Below, piece by piece: positions 23,312-35,301 of a DNA stretch of 64,000 nucleotides. This DNA is from Dryococelus australis. Taxonomy: Eukaryota > Arthropoda > Insecta > Phasmatodea > Phasmatidae. Both the position numbers and the translations under genes were made by a program. The stretch lies in the NCBI GenBank assembly GCA_029891345.1, contig CM057009.1, positions 213,038,120 to 213,102,119 on the forward strand, written 5' to 3'. The notes under the pieces were generated by a model. That model was not told the origin of the DNA. It saw nothing but the letters and a program-made list of their open reading frames with translations, and did not search any database. Positions within the stretch are counted from its first letter, which is position 1; every line of letters starts with the position of its first letter.

Positions 23312-25587
23312 ACTTACATTTACACTTCAGAAATGTTATATATGTACCCTACTTTTCAATGCTATTAAATAATATTAGATAAGTTTGCTGTTTGTAAATC
23401 ATGGATAAGTTCCTTCAGGGTTTTTTTTAAATTGACACTGAATGGATTTTCCTGACTACAATTTCTAGTTATTTGAACATTCTCGAGTTTTACTTAACTT
23501 TCTGTCGAGTTAGTTTTTCTTCTTTTTTTTCCCCCATGAATTTGACCATTTTGTATTTATACAGCTATAGCTGATTTGTTTTTAGCTGTGGCCATTTCAA
23601 TAATAATGTTAATTTACTGTGCAGGTATGTTTGAATGTGTTAAAATTTTTACCTTTTTCAAACAATGTCTATGTTAACTTTCCGCCATTTTTTTCATGTA
23701 ACCACTTTATTTTATATCTCTAAGGCAAATATATATCTCAGGGTGTCCAGTGAACTGGTAAAGCTGGAAGTGTATGGGAATTCGAAATGCTGTGGGCACT
23801 ATCTGGGAATTTTTCCTGGTTTATTAACTCTAAATGTCGGGATACCACAGCATGTTACTAATAACTGCATCAAAGTCACGTAGAGAGAAAGTATGAAATA
23901 ATAAAAGGATGCCTGTGGAACCCCCCTCCCCCACTATGAAGGACGAGGGTGCCAGGGTTTGGTTTATTGTGACAGGGAAGAGGTGTCAAAGGAATGCACT
24001 GCGGGCCTAGTTGTTTACTTCAGACATTTTTGTAATGAATGCTGTTTGTGTGCACATCGTCGTGATCATCAAACAGCGTAATTTGCTTGCTTATGCGAGT
24101 TTACTTAACGTCTTTGACAGAGGACTCCCAGGCTGAAAAATTGAAGCGGAAAATACAGTTGTAATTATACAATGCAATGAATTGAATTAATTTGGTGTGA
24201 GACGTAGGTACGTACTTTAAACATGATTTAAATTTTTGGCCAACTGTAGTTAATAAATACCTCCTTCTGTAGGTTTCACACTATGGTTGGCTACATGTTT
24301 TCGTATTAATTGTATGTAAAATGACTACAGGAACCACAACTATTTCACAGGGACTTGTGACTGTACACAGAATATTTAAACATTCATATTCCTTGTTGTG
24401 GAAGCAAGCCTTATAGTGAACAGGTAATCTTTATTCCGTTTTTGTTAACAGCCCCATTATGTCATATTGAATGTGTTGTGTGAGGACTGGCCGTATCTTG
24501 TCTGGGATCTGAAAAATTTAACTTTCGCCACTACTTTTATAAATAAATGCCTGAACGTGACTCTCTTTCCAGTGAGTAGTTTTAATTTTACATGGATATC
24601 GTCCAGTTTCGTTGAAGCATTTACTATCACATTTGAAATTTAAAAAATGTAAGCCATCAAGTTGCTGGTGATTTCTTTCCTCTCCCCTTTTCTTTCCCTC
24701 ATTTGTTCTTTTCTCTCTCTCTCTCTCTCCCTCCCCCCCTCCACTCCCCTCATTGCTGCTACGCTTCTCTCCTCTCCAGAAGGTGTATCCTTCCATCACA
24801 ACCTGGTTTCCACCTGTCAAAACATGTTTTGTCTGTAATGATGGATGTCAGTGAGTCGTCGATGCTAACCCTACTTACCTACATTAAAACATATCGCCAA
24901 GCTGCTCACACAAAGATTAATGATAGAATTATTGATTTTTCTGTAGAAATTTTGTATAACTGAAATAGACATAAGGTTATAATTTCAATTGTTTATTCAC
25001 TTGAAAATGTTTTAGATGTTGCAGCTTTATTGCCCAGCAAACATAGATAATTACATCATAATGCTTAAAGAAAGTTAGCTGTACTTATTATAGTCTTAGT
25101 TTGATTTGCAAGGGTAATATGTTCATATGTATTACTACATTTTTTCCTTAAAATCCATTTGTATGGTCACAATATATTTGTAACATTATCCATGCCTATT
25201 AAAATTTAATATCACAAGCACTTGAAATTTTATTTCAATCAAAAGACTAAACTTGTGTTTGCAACTCTTAACATATGTTTTGCTGAATGCATCTAAGTAC
25301 AACTAGAGCTGTGTGGCTGTGTGTGTACTTAAAAGCAGGACATAAAACTGTGGAGCATCGTTTATTATAGACGGCATATTTGATTTATTGTCTTCAATGT
25401 GTTAATTGTGGTTCTTATGCAGGAGTAGTTGTGACGTTTCAGCATATGCTGTATGTGAAAATTGGAAATAGTAGGGACTCTGGAAAATTGTCGGACAGCA
25501 CAGTTTCATTCATAATAATAAAGTATTTCATGATTAAACTGGCTTCTACTAGTAAAAAAGGCTAGCTTGGTTAGTTTACAGCTATGT
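23312..25587. other. Non-coding stretch with CT tract
   Basis: No exon found. A CT/C-rich tract at about 24709-24750 creates an artificial open frame of 100 codons on the minus strand. About 23738-23830 (CAGGGTGTCCAGTGAACTGG...GGGAATTCGAAA) resembles part of the repeat at 59340. Confidence 0.4.
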
Positions 25588-26110
25588 AACGAGGCTATTT
25601 ATAAATTAACCACTGTACCAAGTGCGCCTGGATGACAATATATCATATTAACATAAATATAAGTTAGCTCCAAAAATTATTCCATCACAAAATTATGTGT
25701 TATATTAATAGAAAAATAACATTTATTCGCCTTGTTGCTGAAGTGAGTGGGGCAGCACAAAACAAAAAAAAAATGGTGAGCCAGCCTTAAAAAAGCCCTG
25801 CGATTAGGCCTGCAGGCCAAATTGAAATTATTTGCTTGCAGAATCACTGCACACTGTAGTATGTTATTTTTAATTACTGTATAGGGCTCGAGGAAAATAT
25901 AAAACTATGGGAATTAATTCTTATGTCTGTATTTTACACATGCAAAATGAGTAATTTCATAGGGGCATAGCTTCCGAAGCACGCTGCATGCACTTACCAA
26001 CAGATGGCAGCACAGTCGCCTATTCCACTGCTTTATCCCAAAATATTGACTAACACGTATTTTTAAAAGTAAATTTTTCACCTCGTACGGGCTCAAAATT
26101 TATTGGGTTT
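25588..26110. repeat. Dispersed repeat R, uninterrupted copy
   Basis: This block aligns in reverse complement with 34830-35266 and, across an insertion, with 32285-32337. Shared segments include GGCTATTTATAAATTAAC near 25590, CTGGATGACAATA, ATGGTGAGC near 25772, GGAAAATATAAAACT(A/C)TGGGAAT near 25900 and AATTTCAT(A/G)GGGGC near 25953. No coding capacity is evident and the family is unknown to me. Confidence 0.75.
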
Positions 26111-26489
26111 GAAATATATTGCATCAAATTAATGTAGAAAGATTTTAAAAATACTCTGGAACAGATCTGCGGCCTGTAATTAACATAAAGCATGCACATG
26201 GCAACGTTATCACTGGCTACAGCATACAAATAGAAACTATCACACGTTGTTTAAGTTCCATTTTGTTTGAAACATTTAGACATTATTTTACAACATAGTT
26301 GAATTTATTACACTAATAACAGCAGTTTTGTAACAGTTTAAAATGCATAAACGTTTTATCCGAGAACGCCTTCCTGCCGACGCATTTCTCTGGTGTCTAG
26401 CAAAGGCAGTGCTGTCAGAATAGCCAATACAAAATTCTCTTTTGAAATTCTCTTTTAATCGTTCACACATCATATGATACGGGATATTG

Positions 26490-28750
26490 TATATGGGATG
26501 TTACTAGTTTCATTTATGACATGTTACCCACACTGGCTGTCAAAAAATGGAATTCTTAGATGAAATAGAAAATTACATTGCCCGTGTTCCACAATTTTTG
26601 CCCAAATGCTTGTTTTCATAATGGCAGGAAGTAATTGTTCCTATTTACTGCAGTGGTGGCAGGCTGGCTGTCATTGGCGACTGCGATAAATACATTGCAA
26701 GCATAGCTTTTGTCGCTGATGGACAAAGACAGAAAAGAAAAGGCATTAAATGCTCACTTCATCAAAACAGAAAAATGCAGGAAATACAGTCTATAACATG
26801 AGAAAAAACACTTGTCAAGTTATGTCTACAGCGGAAGTAAACTTGAATAGTTTGAACTGTTTGTTATCGAGAATCTATTCACAAAAATTTTTGTGTGTTA
26901 TTTGTACATGGTTGTTAAGTTTTAAGTGCAGTTTTTCCATGGATATATTATACAAGTGCACTCTCCTCGCCGGTCTGAGATGACCTTTGTTGCCAAGCAT
27001 TGAATTTTGTTGTCTGCTGGCATCAGGCATGTTGTGCCATAGCATGTCACGTTATCATTAAACCTGTTTTACGTACAACAGAAAAATTCTCAGATAGGCA
27101 ATAAGACTTATTCTACCTGACAGTTTCACATATAATTTGTTTGTACAGGAATTCCAAGGAAGAAGCAGAAAATGTACGGGAAATTCTATTTACAGTCTTG
27201 CTGGACACCCTCATCTCTATATATAAACATGAAACATCACTAAAAGTACAAACCACTGATTATAGTATTAAAGTATACACAAAACAGCCACAGAAATGTC
27301 TTGTACCGAATGTATCTAAGTTCATATTACACACATTACATTAAGGGCTTGTAGGGGGGACCAAGTAGAGAACATTTTGCATAGGAACCCATGTCTGGAA
27401 ATGTACTGTTTCCTGCTAAAAACTAAACAGCGAGACTTATAAGAATGGTTCGAAGTGGTGACTACCCACTGTGATACAAACATTGTTTCTGCATACCACG
27501 TTCCGGTATACATGCTCACAAACACCTGGTAGTCGCACATCTGCCGCTTCCATAACCCGTGCAAGAAGGTCCCCCTGGGACTCCAACAGGGTCTTGTAAA
27601 CCAGACTCTACATGTGGCCCCACAGGAAATAATCCAGTGGTGACAAATCAGATGAACATTTAGGCCAATCAATTGGACCACCACGGCCAATCCACCATCG
27701 CCCAAATTGTTAGTCAATATGACCGCAGACAACATATGCAAAGTGTGGTGGCGCACCATCATGTTGAATCCATATCACTTACCGGATGTTCAATGACATG
27801 TCTTCCAAGAGCTCTGGCAATACATACTGCAGGAAAATTTTAAAATTATCTATGAGCCACCTGTGAGGTAAGGTGGCAGGAGGTTGGCCCAATCACATGG
27901 CTGTCCAGAAATCCTGCGCACACATTAATGGCATAGTTCCTGAAAGCCATGGAGGTGTGTAGCATGCGAGCTTTCCTCTGCCCACACATGGCTGTTGCAC
28001 GAATTGAACACATATTTCCTGGTGAATTTGCCTTTATCCATGAAAACAATGCGCCATGGAAAATGGTGCTCCTCCACACAATGGTGCAGGAACCACATAC
28101 AGACCTGGAGTCATGGTGCAAAATCTGCTCGACTCATGACATGGACTTTCTGGAGTTGACACGGGTGTAGCAGCTGCTCGTGAATAATACATCAGACAGT
28201 GTTGTGATGCACAGTAAGGGTACGTGCGATCCTTCTGGAACAAGTTCACACCATCTCTTCAACTGTTTGGAGTACAGCCTCTTGAAGACCAGAGGTGTGG
28301 CACCACCTTGGTGTACCACAGTCTGTCCTGCTGGCAGTGAATGTACCAATTTTGTGTAGCTGGCGATCAACTCTAAGCAAAGATAGTGTGTGATGATGTG
28401 GAAAACATGCCTGATACAGATAACACACAGCCCTCTCATTACACTTCACTTTGCAATACACTAACATCATTTTGGCATACTCTTCTAAACTTAATATCTA
28501 TTCAACAATGGCTTTCACTTGCTATTTACAGTTAATACAGTTAACTCTAAATTTTCCACGATTATGACTGGCTAAGAGTTTGCGGATAACCGATATTCAT
28601 GGTTAAAACAATGGGAAAATGAATGTTTACTTTGCATACTGTACACGTAGGTTATATAAACAAATAATATAGTCGTATTAGAAATCCATTTTTTGGCAGC
28701 CAGTGTGTGGCAACATGTCATAAATGAAATTAGCAATATCTCATGGGAGG
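26490..28750 (-). mobile_element. Mariner-type element with about 70-bp inverted repeats (copy 2)
   Basis: 26495-26560 (TTTCATTTATGACATGTTAC, CACACTGGCTG, AAAAAATGG) recurs inverted at about 28685-28745. Between them lies a minus-strand transposase pseudogene. The border bases and target duplication were not fixed. Confidence 0.65.
27435..28470 (-). pseudogene. DD41D mariner-type transposase, disrupted (copy 2)
   Basis: In minus-strand order: an N-terminal helix region at about 28460-28250 (MLVYCKVKCNERAVCYLYQ, then GTFTASRTDCGTPR, then LQEAVLQTVEEM). Then comes a middle part with NSCNSHVWAEESSHA at about 28000. The catalytic part at about 27760-27640 has IQHDGAPPHFAYVV and GRGGPIDWPKCSSDLSPLDYF, with second and third acids intact and 41 residues apart. 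The C-terminus is SHHFEPFL at about 27440. Several stops and frameshifts interrupt it. Sequence differs enough from copy 1 to be a separate old insertion. Confidence 0.8.
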
Positions 28751-29349
28751 GGCTGAGTGTACAAGTGGTACAAGTGACATTTCACAAGAAAATGACCCAA
28801 GTGCACATTTGGAAAGCTAATGTGTGGTTGTCTAGACAGTAAAAGAAGTACAAGTGCATTCCTGCATAGTTGTGTGCTCTGTGATGATAAAGTTTAACCT
28901 CTAACACAGTGCCTGGACTGTGTTTAGAATACAATGAGTACAAGTGAAATGGCAGACGAATGACAAATTGCTGCTCTCCTGAATAAAGCTTCAGGTAAGT
29001 ATTGTACTGAAGTACAACAGTAACCTAATAGGGATGCTTTTCCTTTTACTTATGGTAATATATTAGTGCATGTTTAAATAGGCCATATATGATACCATTC
29101 CGTGTTGTTTGCGATGATAGGTTTGTGTTCTTAGGACATGAACTGGTCAGACTCAGATCCATTGGTATTAATCCAGTAGGTATCTACAGTGCACAGGCGT
29201 GTTATGTACAGTCAACAAAATGTTGCCCTAGTGCAATTTGTGTAATGATGCTAAAAATCATAGCTTCGTTGTACACAATGATTTGAATATTATGCACAGG
29301 TAATGTTAGCTGTTGTGCATCTTACAGAATGCATTATAATTTATGTTCT
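28751..29349. other. Non-coding stretch
   Basis: Contains repeated GTACAAGTG words (about 28758, 28765 and 28850, with similar words near 28805 and 28937). No gene recognised; it may be the 5' region of the decayed gene that follows. Confidence 0.35.
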
Positions 29350-31245
29350 AGGTGCCAGTTCTGATTCTGGTTTACTGGAGAGTGATGATGATTATGTGCC
29401 CTCAGAATCAAGTTCAACATCCTCCGCCATTAGTACAAATAAAAAGGAAAGAATTAAATATACCGGTAAGTTTAAAGAAATTCTTTCACACAGTGTATAC
29501 CTAACTGCACAACTGAGGTTTGATGTTAGGCAAGACCCATCCAATGTATCTATGTATACTAAATTTGTGATGAAGATGTATCAAAGTTGTGTGTTGACTG
29601 AAAAATGTAATGTGCGTCCATTTAAGTATGATAACATAAAGGTGCAGAACAATGGAGTGTCTGCAACTTCTTTTTCATAATTCTCTAAATATATTACTCA
29701 GGCCTAAATGCTTTAGGATAGGTTGCATCCATTCACCTGTCAAGCTATTCCTACAATATTATTAAGATCCACACGATTAGGTCTATTATGTGACTTCAAA
29801 TGGGCTTTGATTATCAGTACCCGTATTATTTATGTTACAGGAATGGAAATATTTGAGAATACTCCTGATGAACGCCTCAAAAATAAGAGCAATCTTTTAC
29901 CACCTCAAATATTGAAAGAGACAAGAAAGGGACGGAAGCTTTGGAAATTAGTAATGGAAGATTTATAACAACTACCAATAAGTAACAATAATCAGGCATT
30001 CCATAACAGGATTGCAGGGTAAGAAGGAATATGCCTCAAAAGGTATCAGCTAAAAAAAAAAAAAGAGAGAAATGGTAAGAATTCATATTGTCATCTTCCC
30101 AAAATATAGGGGTCTTAAATACAGCAGGGCAGACAATCCTCACAAACAATATTTGAGCTCGTAACTCAATCTGAGTAAGATGTACTCACTCTGTAATACG
30201 AAATGCATAGAAATTAATACATCTCCAGTTAAAGAATGGTATTACCATGGTGTTTTTAATAGACATTTCAATCTAAGCTTTCACCATCCACGCAGTGACA
30301 CTGGCAGTAAGTGTGACAAGTTCAACATTGATGTTAACTCCTCAGATGTGTCTTTAGTTAGTGAAGCCGAGAAGCAGAGAGAGCTTCATTTAAGAAAGGT
30401 GCAAAGTGTAATGGAAAAAAAAGAAATTGGCTAAGAACATTTCTCCAGACTCTACTGCAGTGTTTGCATTTGACGTACAGAAAACTTTGTCCACGGCATA
30501 TTTGACTACCAATAAAGTATTTTATCTGAGAGTTTTGTGGACATACAATCTAGGTGTGCATGACCTTATATCTGGACAAGCAAAAATGTTCATGTGGTAT
30601 GAATTAACCGTTGGGAGGGGTTCACAGGAAATTGGTTCCTGCTTAGTCAAGTATTCAGAACAGCTGAAAAATGACATCCCATATCATTGCATACAGTGAC
30701 TACTGCAGTGGTCAAAACAAGAACCACCATATTTTGAAATACTGGATGTACATCTTGATGCAAAATCAACATATTAACTCAATAGATCACCAGTTCCTTG
30801 AACCAGACCATAATTATATGCAATGTGATCAAGATATCAGTCTCATTGAAAAGGCACAGAAACACTTGAAATATGTATTTGTTCCCTGAGACTGGATGGA
30901 ATTAGTTTTCTGTAGTGGAAATGAAAAAAGAAAACATTCTTTTAATTAAAGCTATGGATTCCATAAAACAGAGCAAAGTTGCTTAAGACACTGAAGGAAA
31001 CAAAATACAATGGAGGAATATTCGGTGGATCCGAGTCACTAAATAAAATCATCTTACAATACAGTTCAAGTGTACGCTAAACTGTGGCCTTGAGTTTCGA
31101 GAAGCAGTTTTTAAGAGGCACAAACTTGGTCGGCCATCAATGGTTTCTCTCCAGCTTTTACTTGAAAATGGCATTGAAATAGAATGTGAAAAGTGGGAAA
31201 ATCTTCGGGAGGTAAAGGACTACATCCTTCTAATTTTTTCATGAA
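29350..31245 (+). pseudogene. Decayed gene of a DUF7869-like multi-copy family
   Basis: Pieces of one protein follow each other on the plus strand. A Ser/Asp-rich start (SSDSGLLESDDDYVPSESSS) is at 29355. A basic piece GRKLWKLVMEDL is at 29930. FNRHFNLSFHHPRSDTGSKC and KQRELHLRKVQSV follow at 30255-30410. The core reads AVFAFDVQKTLSTAYLTTNK, LRVLWTYNLGVHD and GSQEIGSCLVKY at 30460-30660, then IAYSDYCSGQNKNHHILKYW at 30680, and finally DHQFLEPDHNYMQCDQDISL at 30780. The SD.C.GQNKN and H....D.D motifs suggest an RNase H-like fold and match insect proteins I know as DUF7869-containing. Stops (29968, 30434, 30699, 30889) break it. Function of the family is unknown; many copies in insects suggest a mobile origin. 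Confidence 0.6.
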
Positions 31246-32284
31246 TTCTGCAACAATATATCCTATCCCAGACAGCAGTTAAGAAGGGGGCAAAAAGAGG
31301 GAGTGGTGAAAGAAGAGGACATGGAGGATGAAGGTGATGAGGATGGGGAAGTCTGAAAAATGCACAACACAATGGTACACTATCACTAGTGTTACTCCGG
31401 GAAGGACATTCTTTAAGAGAAACTAGCAAAGGGAATGATTCTTTCTGTTAATACTGACTGTGATGGGATTATAGAAAGTGACTATTAGAAATAATGTCTC
31501 TTATGTGTTGCAACCACAACAGTATATTTTAATTTATGGTTTTAAATTATTTACTGTATACCTATTGTGTTTTTCTGCTTTGTATAGCAATTTTACATTG
31601 TTTTGTATCACGTTATTTACAAATAAAACATGGTAAGTAAAATGTGTTTCCACTTGTACCTCTTTTACTCTAAAATGTTTTAAGATACATGGAGCACGAG
31701 TGTTTTTGATATGTTATATTAAATAATGCAGGGGCACTACAATCTCTAACCGTACCTACAACTATATACACACTCAATGACAGTTAGAAAAAAAACAAGA
31801 TGTTTCGAAAATAACTTAACTCACAGGATTTATAAACAGCCGTTGAACTTTGGCAGTCATCTACTCATTTTGCATAACAAAGCACTTATACCACTTATAG
31901 ACTTGGCCCTTCATATACAAAATCCTGTACCAGCTGATGTGTGAACAATTGCAAGAAAGTTTCATGTTGGCTATTTTGACAGCCTACATTTGCACAACAG
32001 ACAACAAAGAAATATGCAGCCAGGAAGGAGATCATAGACAAAATGGTTATTTTATTATATATCTTTAACGGAGTAAACTTAATTCAAGAATAATGTGTGG
32101 GTATTTAAATTAAATGGAACTTAAACCTTATGTGTTAGTAGCTTTGTTTCTCTCTTCTTCATAGACTGTAGCTAGTGCTTGCTAACATTGCCATGTGCTT
32201 GCTTCATATTAATTTAAGAGGTCACACATCTGTTGCAGAGAAGTTTTCAAGTATTATTACATTAATTTAACACTATATATTTTT
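31246..32284. other. Non-coding stretch
   Basis: No gene recognised. A GA-rich patch near 31290-31350 gives a spurious minus-strand frame. Confidence 0.35.
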
Positions 32285-32337
32285 AACTCAAGTTGTTTTG
32301 AGCCTATACAAGATGAAAAATTTTCTTTTAGAAGGAT

Positions 32338-34835
32338 GTGATACACAATGTGATTCCGAACAACACCGACAAACTACGGCAGGTTATTCCTGACTTAAAT
32401 ATAAGAACAAAAATGTCTGTACCACTTTTACCCTAAAGTGATTATTAAGGGAGTTATGCGGCCTTAAAATCCACAGTTTCAAATGTAATTTGTCAAAAAT
32501 AATAGTAACCAATCATGAGTAAGCAAGAAATTGGTGAATAATGTTGTGTAGAATGGAGAGCCTACACCTGTGGCAATGCAGTTGCTAATATCATCCCCCA
32601 TCGTCATGAAAATAGGAGTTTCTTCCCTATTATTGGCAAAAAATTTGTGAACCGTAAGTTGTAAGTGATTTATTGAGATGACTTAAGAATCAGCACATCG
32701 TAACCAACAAAAATGGTCGTCTTGTCAGAATACTCTCAAATGAATCGTTGTCGCAAAATCCGTTAGGAAAGTGCATATGCAAAATAGAATGTGAGTGGCT
32801 GCGAGGTAATACATAGGTTGGTGCATCACCACGTACACATTATCTGCACGATGCACTAGTGACAACATGATAGCGCTCGTAATGTGAAAAGAGTAATGGT
32901 CGTGTGCTGGGTGCAATTCCAGGTGGGATGCATTTATGAAAGTAAAGTAGCAGAATGAATACAATGCATATACTTACTAATTTACTATATTAAAACAGTA
33001 CACATAACCTACTCTTACAAACGTAAAAGCACTATTCACACTGTTTACAGGAACTGCTCAAAGGTACTACCACAGGTGTCAAGACAGCCATTACATCGCC
33101 GCGACATTGACTGATGCATGCGTTCAAAAACACCGGGCATCGCTCGTATGCTGTTGACAGCTGTTTGTATCCACTGAACCAGATCATCCAGTGATTCTAC
33201 CGGCGAGGCATACACAACAGATTTTGTGTCCCCCCACATGAAGAAATCTAGTGGTGATATATCCGGTGATCTTGCAGGCCTGGACACAGGACCTCCACGG
33301 CCAATCCAGCAAGCACCAAATGTATGTGACAGGTACGCACGCACATCTTTTGCAAAGTGGGCGGGGACACCATCATGTTGGTACCACATACAGTGCCAAG
33401 TATTAAGGTGTACATCCTCTAATAGATCGGATAAAGTACTGGTGAGAAACTCAAGATAAACTGCTTCAGTCAGTCGTTGGGGCAAGACGTACGTATGGTC
33501 CGAGCAACGTGTCACCAACTACACAGCACCATACATTGACACAAAACCATACTTGGTGACTGGAAATGTGGGTGGTATGTGGATTCTCACTGACCCAGAC
33601 GTGTATGTTGTGCATGTTGTGAATACCCTCATGTGTGAACATGCATTCATCAGTGAACAATATATGTGATGTAAAACCAGGAGCAGCGATGCACTGCTGC
33701 AGATACCAATGTGCAAATGTAACGCTATGGTGGAAATTGTCTCCATGCAATGCGTGCACTTTACAGAGATGAAATGGGTTCAATAATTGCTCTCTGCAAA
33801 CACTCCAGACTGTTTTTTGGCTGTACCCCATCTCACCTGCCACCTGACATGTGCTTGTTGAGGGCTACTCCTCAAATTACTCCAGTATCTCCTCCTCTAA
33901 CTGTACCCCGTGCACTGTCCACTGTAGCCCTGTTTTTGATTTCCGTACATGAAGCACATGCCCCGTACGTTATGACTTGACTACAGAATGCGACAAACAA
34001 TGTATTGCCACACACATTACCTTGCCCTTACCTGCACTGTTCCTGTTTCACGGAGCTGTCTGGTAACTGCCTCAAACGTCGTATAGTGTGGGACATGCCT
34101 GCTGGGAAATCGCTCTGCGTAAAGATGCTGGACAACTCGTCAGTTACAATTGCTGCAGCCATACACCAGCACCATGTCTGTACATTCTGCCCATGTGTAA
34201 CGCTCCAACATGATTTCTTACTGCAACCAGGTCAGTGACACATCTAACATTAACACACAACTAAATGTGTACTGTTATTTACACAGACTACTTATCAGGC
34301 AGTCACCAGTGCATCGTGATGTCAAATGCCACGTGGTTTTACACCACCCCGTGATGCGTGTTGCCAACCTCGCGGGCCACTCACCTTCTGTTTTGCATAC
34401 GGACTTTCTGGGCGGATTTCACAACGGTTGACCTGAGAGTATTCCAACAAGATGACCATTTTTGTTGGTTACAACGTGCTGATTTTTAAGTCATCTCAAT
34501 AAATTGCTTACAGCATACAATTTTTGTGCGAACACAGAGGGGCCACCCCTATTTTCATGATGATGGGGGATTATATTACCAACTGCATTGTCACAGGTGT
34601 AGGGTCTCCGTTCTACAAAACACTATTCACCGATTTGTTGCATACTCGTGAGTTGTTAGTATTATTTTTGACTGAATTACATTCTAAACCGTGGATTTTA
34701 GGGCCGCATAGCTCCCTTAGTAATCACTTAAGGGTAAAAGTGGTACAGACATTTTTGTCTTATATTTACATCAGGAATAACCTGCCAGAGTTTGTCGGTG
34801 TTGTTCAGAATCACGTTGTATATCCTTTCGTGACA
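32338..34835 (-). mobile_element. DD41D mariner-type element with TIRs of about 540 bp (copy 3)
   Basis: The left arm (32338-32885) matches the reverse complement of the right arm (34285-34835) over nearly its whole length, with substitutions and small gaps. Examples are GATTC(C/T)GAACAACACCGACAAACT, AAATGTCTGTACCACTTTTACCC, a stretch near AAATCCAC, GGTTAC(A/G)A next to the ATGACTTAA block, and CACGATGCACT.GTGAC innermost. The arms nearly abut the transposase gene. Target-site bases could not be fixed because both borders are diverged. Confidence 0.8.
33045..34213 (-). pseudogene. DD41D mariner-type transposase, disrupted (copy 3)
   Basis: The minus-strand start near 34213 gives MLERYTWAECTDMVLVYGCS, with an early stop, then HLYAERFPSRHVPHYTTFEA and RQLRETGTVQ. 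Next come YSQKTVWSVC and FTDECMFTHEGIHNMHNIHV at about 33650, with the first catalytic Asp in TDE. YQHDGVPAHFAKDV at about 33370 carries the second, and RSPDISPLDFFMWG at about 33240 the third, 41 residues apart. It closes with CGSTFEQFL at 33048. All three catalytic acids survive and the C-terminal 157 codons are uninterrupted. The N-terminal half is broken by an internal stop and a frame change (about 33520, 33850-34170). It is the best preserved catalytic domain of the family here. Confidence 0.85.
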
Positions 34836-35131
34836 CAGCAGCGAAATAGGAGACAGTGCTGTCATTGGTTGGCCAGTGCGTGCTGCTCACTTCAGAAGCC
34901 ATGGCCCCATGAAATGACTCGAATGTAAAATACAAATATACAAACAAATTCCCAGAGTTTTACATTTTCCGCAAGCTCTACAAATATTTTAACAAAAGAT
35001 ATTTCTGTGGGATGGGATTCTGATTGCTAATCATTTGGATTTGGCCTGTAATCACCGAGGCTTTCAGAGACCAGCTCACCATTTGTTTTCAGTGTCCCCT
35101 CTCACTTCGGCAATAAAGCAAAAATAAGTCT

Positions 35132-35133
35132 TT

Positions 35134-35164
<31 letters not shown>

Positions 35165-35166
35165 TT
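35132..35166. repeat. (TTTA)n microsatellite
   Basis: Eight to nine perfect TTTA units. Confidence 0.9.
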
Positions 35167-35301
35167 AAAGCCACACATTGTTTCACGGTGGGATAATTTT
35201 TGTGGAAAATCGTATTTATGTTATTGTCATCCAGTCACTTGGCACCACTGTTAATTTATAAATAGCCTCTTTGCATGTACAAACTAGGTATCCGATCTCG
35301 C

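Larger units (their letters stand above)
32285..35266. repeat. Dispersed repeat R, copy split by a mariner-type insertion
   Basis: 32285-32337 (TTTTGAGCC, GATGAAAAATTTTCTTTTA) and 34836-35266 match the two parts of the reverse complement of 25588-26110, in the right order. The 2.5-kb transposon between them is therefore a later insertion. A (TTTA)n expansion at 35132-35166 is private to this copy. Confidence 0.7.

Noticed and set aside
24518..24820. 100-codon minus-strand frame rich in Glu/Arg/Gly
   Set aside because: It is produced by the CT/C-rich tract at 24709-24750; no domain or codon pattern supports a gene.
34524..34928. 134-codon plus-strand frame
   Set aside because: Lies across the right arm of the mariner-type element and the adjacent repeat R; it has no family match of its own.
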